This document shows, one piece after another, positions 49,807 to 61,202 of a stretch of DNA of 64,000 nucleotides. Under the pieces are notes generated by a model. The model saw only the letters and a list, made by a program, of their open reading frames with translations. It was not told the DNA's origin and searched no databases. The stretch lies in the NCBI RefSeq assembly GCF_037392515.1, contig NC_090291.1, positions 26,398,001-26,462,000 of the forward strand. The letters run 5' to 3'. A program made the position numbers and the translations under genes. The DNA is from Haliotis asinina. Taxonomy: Eukaryota; Mollusca; Gastropoda; Lepetellida; Haliotidae. The first letter of the stretch is position 1; every line of letters starts with the position of its first letter.

Positions 49807-50255
49807 ACATATATATTTAATGCACACATCACAAATATCAGCATTTCCATGATCAAATTAAGGCCAGTATATCTCTTTTACACCTTAACTTAAACACTAA
49901 CAAGACCTTAGCATTCTACTGATTTAAGAATTTGACCGACAAAAGCACAATTATCAGTACCACACAATGGAATGCTTTGGAAATGGACATGCATCTGTTT
50001 GTAATGATTTTGATGTTAACTCATAATGAGAGTGACAGTTATGAATTTGGGGCAACACTAAAATGGTTTTGTGTAATCAAAGCCTCCCATTCTTGGACGG
50101 ACCGTTGAACATACACTCCATGGACTAGGCAAGTTTCCAACAGATCATATGAAACATGAACGAAAGGCCTTCAACAACACGTCTCCATTACAAGAAGACT
50201 GTCACAGACATTGTAAAAAGTGACTTCATTGCGACGACATCATCCATGATTTTCT

Positions 50256-50344
50256 TCACACACGACCATCCTCAACTCCAGCTTGGGTCATCAGGTCCGC
50301 AATATTCTTCTCCAAGTCATCAATTCGGTTTCCCATATCATCAA
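50256..50344 (-). CDS. HSBP1: HSBP1 exon 3 (stop)
   Basis: Follows a CCAC acceptor. Its first two bases complete an Ile codon with the last base of exon 2 (R-I-D-D, as in human). Encodes [20 protein letters not shown] and AGVEDGRV, then TGA at 50258-50256. Confidence 0.95.
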
Positions 50345-53300
50345 GTGGCAGAGTTAAAGAAATCAACATCGACACAAATTAAGTAATATTCCACTGACAA
50401 TCAAAACGGTTAGAATTAAAAGTAACCTCACACTCACATGCCCTCAAACTTTCACCTCCTTTCACACACAACTGACCAACCTCATTTTGATTGCTGCAGT
50501 GACACCAAAGGCAAGATGCTTCCTATTTACTGGTCAATGTCCAGTTAAGTTCATCTTTTTCCATGTGCCCTTGGAGATCATTACGAGGTTCAACTGTATT
50601 AAGGTTCAACATGATGACACTTTAGTCACTGTCAGAAGATACCAAAGATTTTGAAACTTGTGGTTTTGAGGCAGAATCAAGGCGGTGGCAATTTTGACTT
50701 AACTACATACACTGATTATATAATTATTATTATAATAATCTGTCAGTAATATTGTTTCAGTAATAATGCGTACTGCAATGCAGCATTCAAAATGTCATCA
50801 GCTGATGATACACTTAATAACCACCACCTCCCAGAGTGTAGACAAAAGAACATTGACAATAATTATTGAAAGGATATTCCTTGTGATGATTTGATCTGAC
50901 ATGACCTGGAACTTGTCCTGCATCTGCTGGAGGAGGTTCTGGACCTGAAATGCACAAGTCATACTGACCAACTCTAACCCTTGTAACCAAATATTAAATA
51001 ATTACTAGGTATGTGCTGTATCTTCATACCATCCTACCAATGTTCATATGTCACAACCAATAGTAAGAAACTGTCATGGTGTCACTGAAATGAAGGGTGC
51101 AAGATGGTGTCATCGTACACTGTGTTGTAAATCCAGCTGACCCACAATACAGACTAGTAGGCAGGTGATGTGTCAAACCCGGTGAACAGTAACCATCGCC
51201 ACCTGTATGACAGATACATAGAGGATACTAAACGACCTTCCGTGTAATACCATTTTTATTAAACGAGTTAATGATTTGGTATCAGACGAGCGAAAGCGAG
51301 TTTGATACCAAATCTTTAACGAGTTTAATGAAAATGGTATTTCACGGAGGCGAGCTTAGTATTCTGTTTATTACTCGCCAACATACACTGACAGAAACTG
51401 CGGCGAAATTGCCTACAGTGTGAGGACACTCAGCTTTCAAGTCAAGCAAAGTCCAGTAAAATCGCGACATCAACGTTAGCATTGTGACGTCACTACATAG
51501 AACCATTTTGACGTCATATGTCAAGCAGTACTACACTAGTGTAATATTGAAGTGAATATATTAAACTGCAGTATCTTCAATGGGTGAGTAATAAAAATGT
51601 TACTTTTCTTTACATAAGTTACAATTTGACCCATTTAGGTGTTAACTCTTTTCACGAGATACTGCATATGTCACAGTAAGTAAAATGCAATTCAGCTTCT
51701 ATTTCATTCAAATTTGATTTGTATTTCCTAAATCTGCTGTATCAAATCATGGGGAAAGCAACAGGCACAGACAGTCTACTCAATCCTAATTTTACAACAT
51801 GTGATAAGTGATGATATAAAATAGCTCAATTGTAAAATTGATATGGACTGTTTGTCATATTGCATGTGAATATTTTGAGTACTTTTATAGTTTATATGCA
51901 TCTGATCCACAGAAAACATAATTCACATTAAGTAAAATATTACCAAAGGGTGCTGGCTCACTACAGTCCTTGAATCCTTGAACATACATTCATAATAGAG
52001 CAGTGACAATACATCGTAGAATCGATAATCATGATACTTTATCGAATCATAAATATATCAATACTTTTTTCATATCGCTGACCTCAGAATTGTTAATTGT
52101 CACAAGAAATTAACGGTTATGTCAGTATTTACACTTTTACTTGATATCAAAATATACGTTTCTACAGAAAATAACTGAAGATAGCATATCATGATATGTA
52201 TCGAATCGTATTGTATCATTCCAAAATATTGTGATATGTATCGTATTGTGAATTTTCTGTATCGTCACACCTCTAATTCATAATCAAGTCTTACTGTTAT
52301 ACAGCTGACCTGTTATGCTACAGTTCATGTACAATATTGATGGAATTCACAATAGCCAGTCTGGCATTATACCATCCATAATCCACCTTGGATACAAACA
52401 AATGAATGGAACAACACCTGATTGTGTCTGTCTTGGCATGCCTAGTTACCAGCCCCGGAGTGTAAACACTTTGAGGTTGTTTACAGATGGGATCAATAAA
52501 CGTAACACTCTTTATCTACAGATACTCAGAGAACCCTCAAACACAACTATCTTTCCAACCGTGCCATCAGAAGTCTAGAAGTGGGGGAGCTAATAATGAA
52601 GCATAAACATTAACATCTTCTTGTATATTGCATGGAGCAGTGTTTCTTACTTCCAGCTTCATAAGGGGTAAGAAAACATGTGACGTCACTCTATGTATCT
52701 TTGAGTGGCATTCTAGAAGTTGGGGTGTACTAGATTGACAAACCTTATGGATAGCAACTTCTTCATTGCGATAGTGCAATGTTTCGGTACAGATTCAAGA
52801 AATTGTTATTCATAACGTTGTATACTTCATTATGGACTACCTATTTCCAAAATAGAATACTTGGCCTATTCCAGAAGCCCCAAATCAACGATCTTGACAT
52901 CTTCAAAACATTGCCACGAACAGAGACTCATAGGAAAGTAATTGGCAAAACTATCTCGCTGACATGTTGATTAAACTGTTGTTTGGGATGGAGACTGACT
53001 TTCGTGGGTGTGACATAACATTGCCTACAAGTTTCCGGGTATTTTTGCAGGCCCTTTTGAAAGATACAAATGCGCACAATCCTGAATACATGTAACAGTT
53101 ACGCTGGAGTTCCACGAAGTGTCTGGGAAAGCTGCCAATATCAAACTGTACCATGCAGGACGACAGTAAATCAACTGTCAAAACCCCAAACAAGTTGACA
53201 CATGATTGGCTCAATAGTACATGGGATACAGGAATACGAGAAAATCGCTTGTCTGTATTCACCTGCTGTATATTTAATTAGATTTCGGCGCACAACACTA

Positions 53301-53419
53301 TGGAAGTAGTTATGTACCTTGTATGATAACGATTTTAAATTACTTACAAAAGTGGTCAAATCTTGAATGTTCTTGGGATCGGAACCGTTTGCACCGTAGT
53401 CTTTACCAAGATCGGCCAT
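50256..53419 (-). CDS. HSBP1: Heat shock factor-binding protein 1, whole gene (3 exons)
   Basis: Three exons (72 + 67 + 89 nt) join to a 75-residue protein; the human protein is 76. Segments [31 protein letters not shown] and [20 protein letters not shown] match the family almost residue for residue. The protein is one long heptad-repeat coiled coil that forms trimers; known role: binds the HSF1 trimerisation region and dampens the heat shock response, and related coiled-coil use in WASH complex assembly. Intron 1 (50945-53347) is an ordinary GT-AG intron of 2.4 kb; intron 2 (50345-50877) has AT-AC ends and U12 signals. The N-terminus carries about 10 residues ([12 protein letters not shown]) that differ from vertebrates. 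Convergent with GPATCH1. Confidence 0.96.
50345..50877 (-). other. HSBP1 intron 2: U12-type AT-AC intron
   Basis: On the minus strand the intron starts ATATCCTTT at the exon 2 border, the consensus U12 AT-AC donor, and ends TTTCTTTAACTCTGCCAC. TTCTTTAAC differs at one base from the U12 branch-site consensus TTCCTTAAC and lies about 10 nt from the AC end, the normal spacing. Splicing exactly there restores the conserved Arg-Ile-Asp-Asp sequence. Length 533 nt. Nothing else recognised inside. Confidence 0.9.
50878..50944 (-). CDS. HSBP1: HSBP1 exon 2
   Basis: Acceptor catttcag; encodes [20 protein letters not shown] then TR and one base of the next codon. It ends at ATATCCTTT, a U12-type AT-AC 5' splice site; no GT donor fits the frame. 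Confidence 0.94.
50945..53347 (-). other. HSBP1 intron 1
   Basis: GT-AG intron (GTAAGT ... TTTCAG). Holds the hairpin element at 51240-51347. About 52010-52270 is rich in 'tatcga/tcgata' and 'tcgtattg' repeats. The ORFs here (52315-52578, 52951-53262) have no motif I recognise. Confidence 0.75.
51240..51347. mobile_element. Foldback hairpin / MITE
   Basis: Left arm 51240-51291 ('ccgtgtaataccatttttattaaacgagttaatgatttggtatcagacgagcg') pairs with right arm 51296-51347 ('gcgagtttgataccaaatctttaacgagtttaatgaaaatggtatttcacgg'), about 52 bp per arm with a few mismatches and a loop of only a few bases. 'ggcgag...ttactcgcc' just to the right (51349-51390) may extend the element. Confidence 0.8.
53348..53419 (-). 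CDS. HSBP1: HSBP1 exon 1 (start)
   Basis: ATG at 53419-53417 on the minus strand; 24 codons, [20 protein letters not shown] then LTTF, ending at donor GTAAGT. The Met five codons upstream in the same frame is not chosen because the family starts with MA(E/D) close to the DPK motif. Confidence 0.93.
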
Positions 53420-53451
53420 TCTGTAAACTCGCACTGACTGATTGTCGATAC

Positions 53452-53463
53452 ACGCATGCGCTC
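53452..53463 (-). promoter_or_regulatory. NRF-1-like site upstream of HSBP1
   Basis: Minus strand GAGCGCATGCGT, close to the NRF-1 core GCGCATGCGC, about 33 nt before the HSBP1 ATG. Such palindromic GC sites are common in promoters of housekeeping genes. A CCTATAATAGAG sequence lies just upstream. Transcription start not known. Confidence 0.3.
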
Positions 53464-53479
53464 TCTATTATAGGAACTG

Positions 53480-54085
53480 CGCGCCAACAAATCTACACAG
53501 CAGTTGTTCCCCTTCTTCAAAGGCACACATGAAATACGTACTGGTTCTATTCAAGTTAAGAGCGATACCTGTTATGACTTGACACTTTGAACACCGTCAT
53601 TCCCGTTGCTTAGTAAACACGACAGGATTAGTATTGGGACATTATTCACCTGATTCGATTCGTCTAAATCAAATGCAGACCCTTAATAAATCCACTGATA
53701 CGTGAAGCTGCTAATTTGTCTATTGTCAACTTAACAAAAGGCAATTCATTTTTTGTAATCCGTATTAAGTAGTTATGTAATTCAGGTAACCGTAGTGACA
53801 TACATAAACTTGCATAGTTCAAACATGGAGACTGGAAATATAGACGAATGTGGCAAAAGTTCACCCTTTAACAATTTTGTGTCATTGTATACGACCAGTA
53901 CACTGGATCCAACATCCAATTAACTGAACTATCTAAAGGGTTTATTCCCATTAGTTAGACATCCAATTAGACACCCCAGTTGACAGACACTGGAGTGGGG
54001 ATTAATTAGGGCAACACCAATATATTAGTGGGAATGTCCGAATTGGATATTTCAACCGTATAACTGAGTGTCAGCAGAACTGTAA
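53480..54085. other. HSBP1 upstream DNA, unassigned
   Basis: Local inverted pieces around 53910-54060 ('ccaacatccaattaactgaa' / 'gaattggatatttcaacc') suggest a small element; no gene seen. Confidence 0.35.
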
Positions 54086-54950
54086 TTGTATATACATATC
54101 TTGGAGTTATTTTTCTTAAAAAAAATTTCTTTCAAATTATCTCTGGCAAATTTCTGTCAACAGGCTACTAAAGCCACGCATTTTGCTTTCCACAGAAGTC
54201 GAATGTTAAACTTAAATTATCACTACAATGTCAGTTAAGTCTCTTTGATTCAATGGTAAAACCAGTCTTCATGTACGGTAGGGAAATCTGTGGATATCTT
54301 GATTTAAAACAAATTAAAGATGTACATATAAGGAAAGAAAAGTACCTCATTGTATATGCTTTACGGTGATTTAGTTAGAGTTCCACTTTCTGTTGATGTT
54401 AGAGCTCATTTGTTAACTTTATGGTCTAAATTATCTACAAACAATTCGTCTAGGTTATCTTCAATGTTTTATTCTATTGTATATAATCTTCATTATGAAT
54501 GTATTCATAGCTGTAGCTGAATTTCGTATAGAGAACATTTTTAGTAACATAAGTTTAAGTAATGTGTGGCTTTCTGAATGAGAATTGCAGCTGATTCAAT
54601 TTCAAAAGCCAGTGCTAATCAATCTGGAGTTCAGAGGTGGAATTTATTTTTGAAAAAGTCAAACATATTCTCTTTTGAAATACCAATTTGAATTTGAAAC
54701 TTATTTCATGCCCCTACACTTTAACAAAGTTATTAAATTATGTTGTATGAATGATGTCGGTGATAAGTTTCATTATATTCTTAAATACGTCAGTGTATGT
54801 ACCAGCTTCATTAATAAAAAGATTAAATATGTTAACATTTAAGTTACTCTCTACATGGAAAATATATCATGCAAATTGTAAAACCATCCGTCTAGCCTGC
54901 CATTCCACCATAATATTACCAATTGTTGTCATTACTACCCAATGCCGATG
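54086..54950 (+). mobile_element. LINE reverse transcriptase C-terminal fragment
   Basis: Translation in shifting frames gives LSLFDSMVKPVFMYGREICG, YGDLVRVPLSVDVRAHLLTL and WSKLSTNNSSRLSSMFYSIV, the standard 'LFD.lV.PvllYG.EiWG ... yGElGR.PL.v....r...fW.KL' order of non-LTR elements, with stops and shifts. Different copy from the LINEs at 2740 and 6166. Confidence 0.78.
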
Positions 54951-54984
54951 ATATTAGCCTGAGTGTAATTAGGAGATAAACATA

Positions 54985-55160
54985 CTGTGCTGGAAAATCA
55001 GAGGTATGTAACGAAATTATAGTACGTTTAAATTTGGTCTAAATCCGAACGCGTACCATAACCGCGTAATTAAGATGTAAAAAAATATGAAAAAAATATC
55101 ATAGGATGTTGAAAAATCAGAGGTATATATTGTAACTATATACCTCTGAATGACTGTGAC
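54985..55160. repeat. Small inverted-repeat element
   Basis: 'atcagaggtat(g/a)tat' occurs at about 54998 and 55117, and 'tcagaggtatatattgtaactatatacctctga' (55118-55150) is a near-perfect hairpin. A MITE-type unit is possible. Confidence 0.45.
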
Positions 55161-55399
55161 TGGCCAATCAAAATCCAGTGGTGAAGTCATGGTGGAATAA
55201 GTTTTAAAGGTTTAAAGGTGCATACAACGTGCATACATGGGCCGATCTTGTATGTAAACTATTGTCTTGTCTGTTTGCTATCGGTTAAAATCAGTTCATA
55301 AACATACTTTTGCCTCTGGGTTTATTTCGGTTCACATATTTATAACGAAAGGCTGTTTTCAATACGCACGTGATATCAAATTATATAGTTGACATTAGA

Positions 55400-56040
55400 C
55401 GACCAGTCGGTATAGTACAAGAGTATGTATGAACTAGCAGGAACAGTTCCAGGACACTATGGTCACTTACATACAAGGACCTAGCTACATAGCCGTCACC
55501 CACACACTATTCTAGGACATAAATGGCTGTATAGTATTTGAAAACTGCCCTTACACACTAGAACGTTCACAACTGCACACTGTTAGAAAACGACCCTTAG
55601 TGACAGATTAGAAGGTATATGTTACCGTATAGTGCTAGACAACTACCCTATCTCACATACAAAAACGTGTATGTGTCACCGTACAGTGCTAGACAACCAT
55701 CCTTTCTCACACACAAGAACATTCATCACAGTATAGTGCTAGAAAACCACCTCGTGCTGTCCGAGCGTAAATAGTTGACGTATAGTGCAAGAGCACTTCC
55801 TTTACACAGTATTTCAAAGCCGTATATAGTACTAAGACACTACCTTTACACTCAAGAAAATAAATGGCCGAATAGTGCTAGAACATTACCTTTGCACACT
55901 GGTACATAATCGTATAGTGCTAGAACACTACCCTTATACACAAGAACGTACATATTCGTAGAGTGCTATGACACTACCCTCACCCACATACTGTCTGCGC
56001 GTAAATAGCCGCGAAGCGCCAGAAAACTATACCCTTACTG
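55400..56040 (+). repeat. Degenerate minisatellite, about 50-bp unit
   Basis: At least nine copies of 'cgtatagtgctagaacactaccctt.cacac..agaacgt' from about 55412 to 56040 (for example 55629, 55683, 55732, 55780, 55872, 55913, 55957), spacing 41-54. Units differ by several substitutions each, so the array is old. Confidence 0.8.
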
Positions 56041-58065
56041 GCACACTAGAACCAACATAAGGTAAGCTTATTTTAGGGATTGAAACCTTTCACATATACC
56101 TTTACTTCACATACAATAGAAGCGAAAATTGGCGAAATGATAAAACATTACCCATTTTGTTTAGTTACAACAACGTCACTTCTAGGGGTGTTTCCCTGAT
56201 AAATTCCCCATTTAGCACTAGGACAGTGACATTAAATGGCACGCGTCAGACTTGGGGCATCGGCTAAATTCTGTGACCTTCTGACCTGCGGTGACCTACT
56301 TATCTACGCGATTTGCACATATTATACACCATGTGAAAAGGAATTTCAATACCAACATTCTGTGTGGTTGCGTGGGGACCCGTGTCAGCCAATGGACTGA
56401 CACTAAAACCAGCATTTTATGTGATCATTATTACATACTGCCTAAGTCTACTTTATATCATGTTTCTTCATTGTTTGTTGGCTTTGCACTCTTGCTGTCT
56501 TGATATGTGTAAACCAAGTCAGCAAGTCTTACCATCCGATACCGTTAGTCACGATTATTACAATGGGTGACTGAAGATCAATTCTCGCCTTCATGTTCAG
56601 GGGGAGCGAGAAGTAAGGTCAAATTTTAATGAGATTGAAAGCGAGTAAACCACATTCTTGAAACTAAGAGTGTGTAATGTTCCGAGAGTTCAAGAAAGTT
56701 TGTCTTTGTTGTAAAATGTGAACAAGTTATGTTTGACAATGAATGCAATAAATTAGTGAATTCTTACTATATTTTTGGTACCAAGTTCATTTCGTTTGTC
56801 ATGATCTCACCGGAGGACACTTTCTTTCTTTTGTCCGCTCTGACACATGTGCATCCAAAATGTCCTCCTCTAGAGTTTTCGCCAGGTACTTTAAAGAAAC
56901 ACACGCACACGCACACGCACACGCACACGCACACGCACACGCACACGCACACTGTGTACACTAATTCACATAAAGGTTCAACAGATAAACGGTCAGTAAG
57001 TAGAACATAAAATAGTTTGATAATGTTATCTTTAGTACAATGGACTCATATGAGTCGATTATCCGTGAAAATTTGATTCCTTAAATTAATGAAAAACTTG
57101 TTGTGTGAATGAAGCAGCACACATACTGGAGAAATAGTATAGCAAGACAGTAGATCAGCGGCAGAGCACGGTTTGGTCCTCAGGATACAAGTGACTGGCA
57201 CCAACGGTGGGCGTCAGGGAGAGTCGATAACAGACGCTGCTAACAGTTCACAGGTAGAAGTGGATGAGCACAGCACTCCCTCCCGGACAACCTATAGACA
57301 CGTAGTACAGCATTCATCTGTAGCGTTATCAGATGTAGCACTGACATTTCATCTTACAATCACTAGATTCGATCTACAGGTACTGACAATAACAATATTG
57401 TTACTATACGCATAGACTCATCTATATTACAAAGAGAACAAAATGGTGTGCCACAGTGTAGAAAACCTTGTTTGGGACAAAACTGTACTTTGTTGCTCTG
57501 TTCTGCCTACTGCGGTTCTGGCTGTGTAGGGTCTGTAGTAATATTGAAGGTGTAATTAGTACTTTCAGAATTAAGTAAATGTATCAGTACAAACTGATGC
57601 TTATGACGGAATCTTGTGGTGACTTTTCAGGCACAAGAACCTTGCGACAGTGTATTATGAATGTTTTTGAAACTTGCAACATGAGAATTCATGGTAAGGG
57701 TCCCTGATTTCCGAAAAATAATGCATCAATTCATAACAAATATTAAACATAACCGCCACTTACCCAAATACATTTATTGAAGATGCAGCAAGCAGTGTGA
57801 TACATTCAGTGGGAGAACGCTGGTCTGAATGATTTTACGCACGCATCGCATCGAAGCGGCTGGCTTCAGTTTTAAATCGTGGTGCATAAATACATTCCTT
57901 ATTTTCAGAATTGTTAGGTCTGTTTAACCCTCCAGTGTCCCACGTATTATGAATGATACATTTTATTTTCAGGTATCAAGCTAGTGTGTTTTCTTCTGTG
58001 ATCACGGGACGTAAGCATTGGCGTTTACGAGTCTCCCTGACGTCTGTAGACTCTTTTCAGACCTG
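56041..58065. other. Unassigned, with a microsatellite
   Basis: Short ORFs only (56291-56503, 57173-57415) with no motif recognised. (ACACGC)n lies at 56900-56952. Confidence 0.4.
56900..56952 (+). repeat. (ACACGC)n microsatellite
   Basis: About eight and a half units of 'acacgc', nearly perfect. The Thr-His and Cys-Val ORFs over it are by-products. Confidence 0.97.
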
Positions 58066-58380
58066 TCAGGTGTGGGTGCTGAAGTTGTCTTGTCGTGAAA
58101 AACTCTGATTACACTGTTCACAAATGAACCGTTCATTCCCCTGGACGGTGCGAATGTGTCTCATTAAGTGCTGTCGATGCTTGAACTGTTTACTAAACTC
58201 ATTACATCTGTTCCCACCAAGCTTTCGTTGTGCTGTTGATGAAGACTCTGATAAATCTAGCGCCAACAGCTGAATACGTTTCAAAGCTACTTCTTGATCA
58301 TCTTCACAATTATTAGCTTTGGCCCATTCCTCAAGATCCTCAACAGATCTCACCGTGTTTAGAAATTTCTGCTTATCCAT
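58066..58380 (-). CDS. Small C2H2 zinc-finger protein, degenerate or partial
   Basis: One ORF of 104 residues. Residues 1-45 form a helical leader (MDKQKFLNTVRSVEDLEEWA, KANNCEDDQEVALKRIQLLA); two C2H2 units follow. In the first (RCNEFSKQFKHRQHLMRHIR) the second Cys is Phe, so it should not bind zinc. The second (FICEQCNQSFSRQDNFSTHT) stops right after its first His. The leader-plus-two-fingers form reminds me of zinc-finger ORFs in invertebrate mobile elements and large families. Either a decayed copy or the first exon of a longer gene. No neighbours support either reading. Confidence 0.5.
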   Translation of the reverse strand: MDKQKFLNTVRSVEDLEEWAKANNCEDDQEVALKRIQLLALDLSESSSTAQRKLGGNRCNEFSKQFKHRQHLMRHIRTVQGNERFICEQCNQSFSRQDNFSTHT

Positions 58381-61150
58381 GTTGCGAATTCGTTTTGCTT
58401 ATATGATCATAATCAAACACATCTGGTAAACATGAATAATTACAGATACATGCTTTCGTAGTTCTTTCATGCTAACTTGCAAGGGCCTCTTGTGAGTAAT
58501 CTTTACCTGGATTGTGACAAACAGCTGTAATTCTGTTTAAAATTGAGTCAGTCATTCCTGCTTGTCTCTCTGTCATGTCTATCGACAGCAGTTCTGAAAT
58601 GACTGAATTAATTCAAAATCTCTATTTATTTACCCTTGGCATTTCCGACGAGGACCAGTGGAATTAATTGCTTAAAGTTTTGCCTCACATAATAAGGACC
58701 AGTTAATTCCAGTTCATTCCTGTTGGTAAGCAAGACAGTGAGAGTAATCTAGTTATTTATAGTACACGTTTATGATAACTCTCTGCCTTGATGACTTTTC
58801 TGGGCCTGTGACCTGAAAAATACGAGCAGCAGAAATGAACAAGCAATGAAATAGTGTGCAGTAAATTGTAAACCAAAAGTCATTGTGTTCTGTAATCTGA
58901 TTGGTTGAAGAACATGATCAAATGGTATTTGATTCCCGGAAACTGCAAGACTGTTCATTGCGTATTGACACATAGAAACATCGCAAACAATCGGTTCCAA
59001 ATGTATTCTCGTGCTTCAAATACTCAATAACACCCGGAAATAGGCCAACACATGATGTTTATCTCCCAATTGTATTTAAAATCTTGGGAGAGATGATTTG
59101 TGCATTGCACAGGGCTTTTGAGGTCACACCACAACAGCTTAATATAACTAGTTAAGTATTTCAGCATGATGTCGAACACTTTTCAACACATAAACACATT
59201 CATACGGAGTCATGTCCAAAGTACAGTTTACAGCTTGCGGTGAAGTTTAGTAACATTTAGCTCTTCTTTATCACCGTGATTCGTTATCCACATCATAGCT
59301 GATCAACCTGAGACTTTGAAGGGTTCATTGCCTGTCGTATACTGGTATATGAGTTAACAGACATGTAGCGTCATCTTGGACAAGTGACTTAATTCAATTT
59401 ACCTTTGCCCGTGTAGCTGCGTATTGTGTACCTGGAACGATACGATAATATCGTCTGGATTTGAACCTAGATGGTTTAACAGGTGATAAGTTGTAGTTGC
59501 GATCTCCACTGGAGGATTCTGCGCTCACTGAGTGGAGACAATATGTCAAACTGCTTTGAGCATGTGCTATGTAAACAGACTTCTTATGTTGCTATTATTA
59601 CATTGTGTTTGTGTATAAAGTAGAAACGAGACTTTTGAAAGAACATGCTTTCAAATTCGTTTGAGAAGTGGACTTTAGAAAATCTAACAGGAAAGAAATG
59701 TTCCCGAACTGATAAAGTAGTCAGCGCGGGGGCCTGTAGTCATCGGCGTGATTACAAACATGCAATACTTTGACGAAAGTGAAGGCGTAGTTTAGTTGTT
59801 CAAACATCTTTAGTTGGTTTCACAAGACATGACAATCAAGTATACATGAATGAGGTGAGTGGACTTTCAGCTCAACCCCAGGGCCTTTCCTGCGAGCGGC
59901 ATAACCCTGCTCGCGGTCGTCCCTACAAAGACAGTTGGAATGCCGGTCTCCACACTCACATCTCACGTCTTACGTCCAGTATAGATGTGAGCATACATAT
60001 ATATAGTTTTTAACAACAACAGACCGGCAAAGATTCAACAATGGAAAGATAGAGAAACTAATAGCACTTCCTTCTACAGTTGATGTGATGACAGACACAA
60101 CCAAGGGGGTGACCAATAAAGGCCATAAATGTCAAATACAGTAATTAATGGAACTAACAAAGAGGAACAAGGTACCTGACAAAACAATATACTCTGCGGT
60201 AGTGGTAAAGATCAGGATTGCAGATTGAATAATAATAACTAAATATCATATAGCCTGGCTACATAGTTGCTGGTCTGTAGAAATATTTGGACAGGGCTGT
60301 CCTGAAGTAGACACTGTAACAGAGTCAAGGCACTTTGTAACCCACACATGAATACAAAGTATATTCATTTTAACACGTCGAGGAGTGAGTGCTCAGTATC
60401 ACCAATGTGTTTCACATTCATGTGTGTATTACCAAGGTATAAAAGATAAATGTCAGAGAAACTGTCATGGTAATGTATGTATGATTAGCAATGTATGTAC
60501 ATGTGAGTGTTCAAATTAAGTATCTGTATAGTAAATATGTAGTAATGAGATTTGTGCCAGTAATTGATGCCCAATTTACATTGCTTTTGAACATGTTTCA
60601 GGCTTAAATCATTTTATTACATTCCTTGCAATAAAAGTCCACCCGCCTCACACCCCAGTGGCTCTGCGATTCTTAAAACACCGACTGAATTGCATCCTAA
60701 CGCTACTACTCATCTGTCATGCAACATACCCAATTTGGATACGAAAAAAAAACGTTTTTTTAATGTAAGCTCGACTGAAGTCGACTATAACAAAGATTTT
60801 TATCGACACCTTCTCGGTGGAGCTCTCGCGTCTACCGCTGTAGGGATATCGACCAACACACCTCGAAAATGAGAGTTGTGTCATTTAGTTTGGTCATCCA
60901 TTTTGACTACATATTATTCTTTGTTAATGAATTCTCGACAGTCTCCTTGAGAAGAAACAAAACCTTTCTTGTTTTCTTTGTTTGGTTGACTTTGCCTTAC
61001 GTCGACTGAGCCATACTGGTTGTACTGGGATGTAAGGAGCAGAGTACGAACAGTTAGTCCTCTTGAAGGACCAACATCCATTGAATACGTCACGTTAATA
61101 TTCTGTGCTAGTAGACGCCTCTCTCTCACACACACGCACACGCCCTCTCC
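58381..61150. other. Unassigned
   Basis: No convincing gene. The ORF at 60690-60872 contains TEVDYNKDFYRHLLGGALAS, which I cannot place; an A/T run (aaaaaaaaacgttttttt) interrupts it. 'tcgactgaagtcgac' at 60769 is a short palindrome. Confidence 0.4.
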
Positions 61151-61154
61151 CATC

Positions 61155-61197
<43 letters not shown>

Positions 61198-61202
61198 TGT
61201 GT
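61155..61202 (+). repeat. (CT)n(GT)n compound microsatellite
   Basis: 'ctctct...' to 61180 followed by 'gtgtgt...' to about 61202. Confidence 0.97.

Larger units (their letters stand above)
49229..50255. other. HSBP1 3' flank/UTR and intergenic DNA
   Basis: Holds a (CATC)n(CATA)n microsatellite at about 49411-49455 and probably the HSBP1 3' UTR (about 49780-50255). Nothing else recognised. Confidence 0.5.

Noticed and set aside
53171..53347. Longer HSBP1 form reading through exon 1 into the intron (87-codon ORF)
   Set aside because: The frame continues past a good GTAAGT donor into non-conserved sequence; exons 2 and 3 carry the conserved coiled coil.
60690..60872. Short ORF with a Gly/Ala-rich end as an exon
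   Set aside because: Runs of A and T interrupt it and I could not find a partner exon or a known family.
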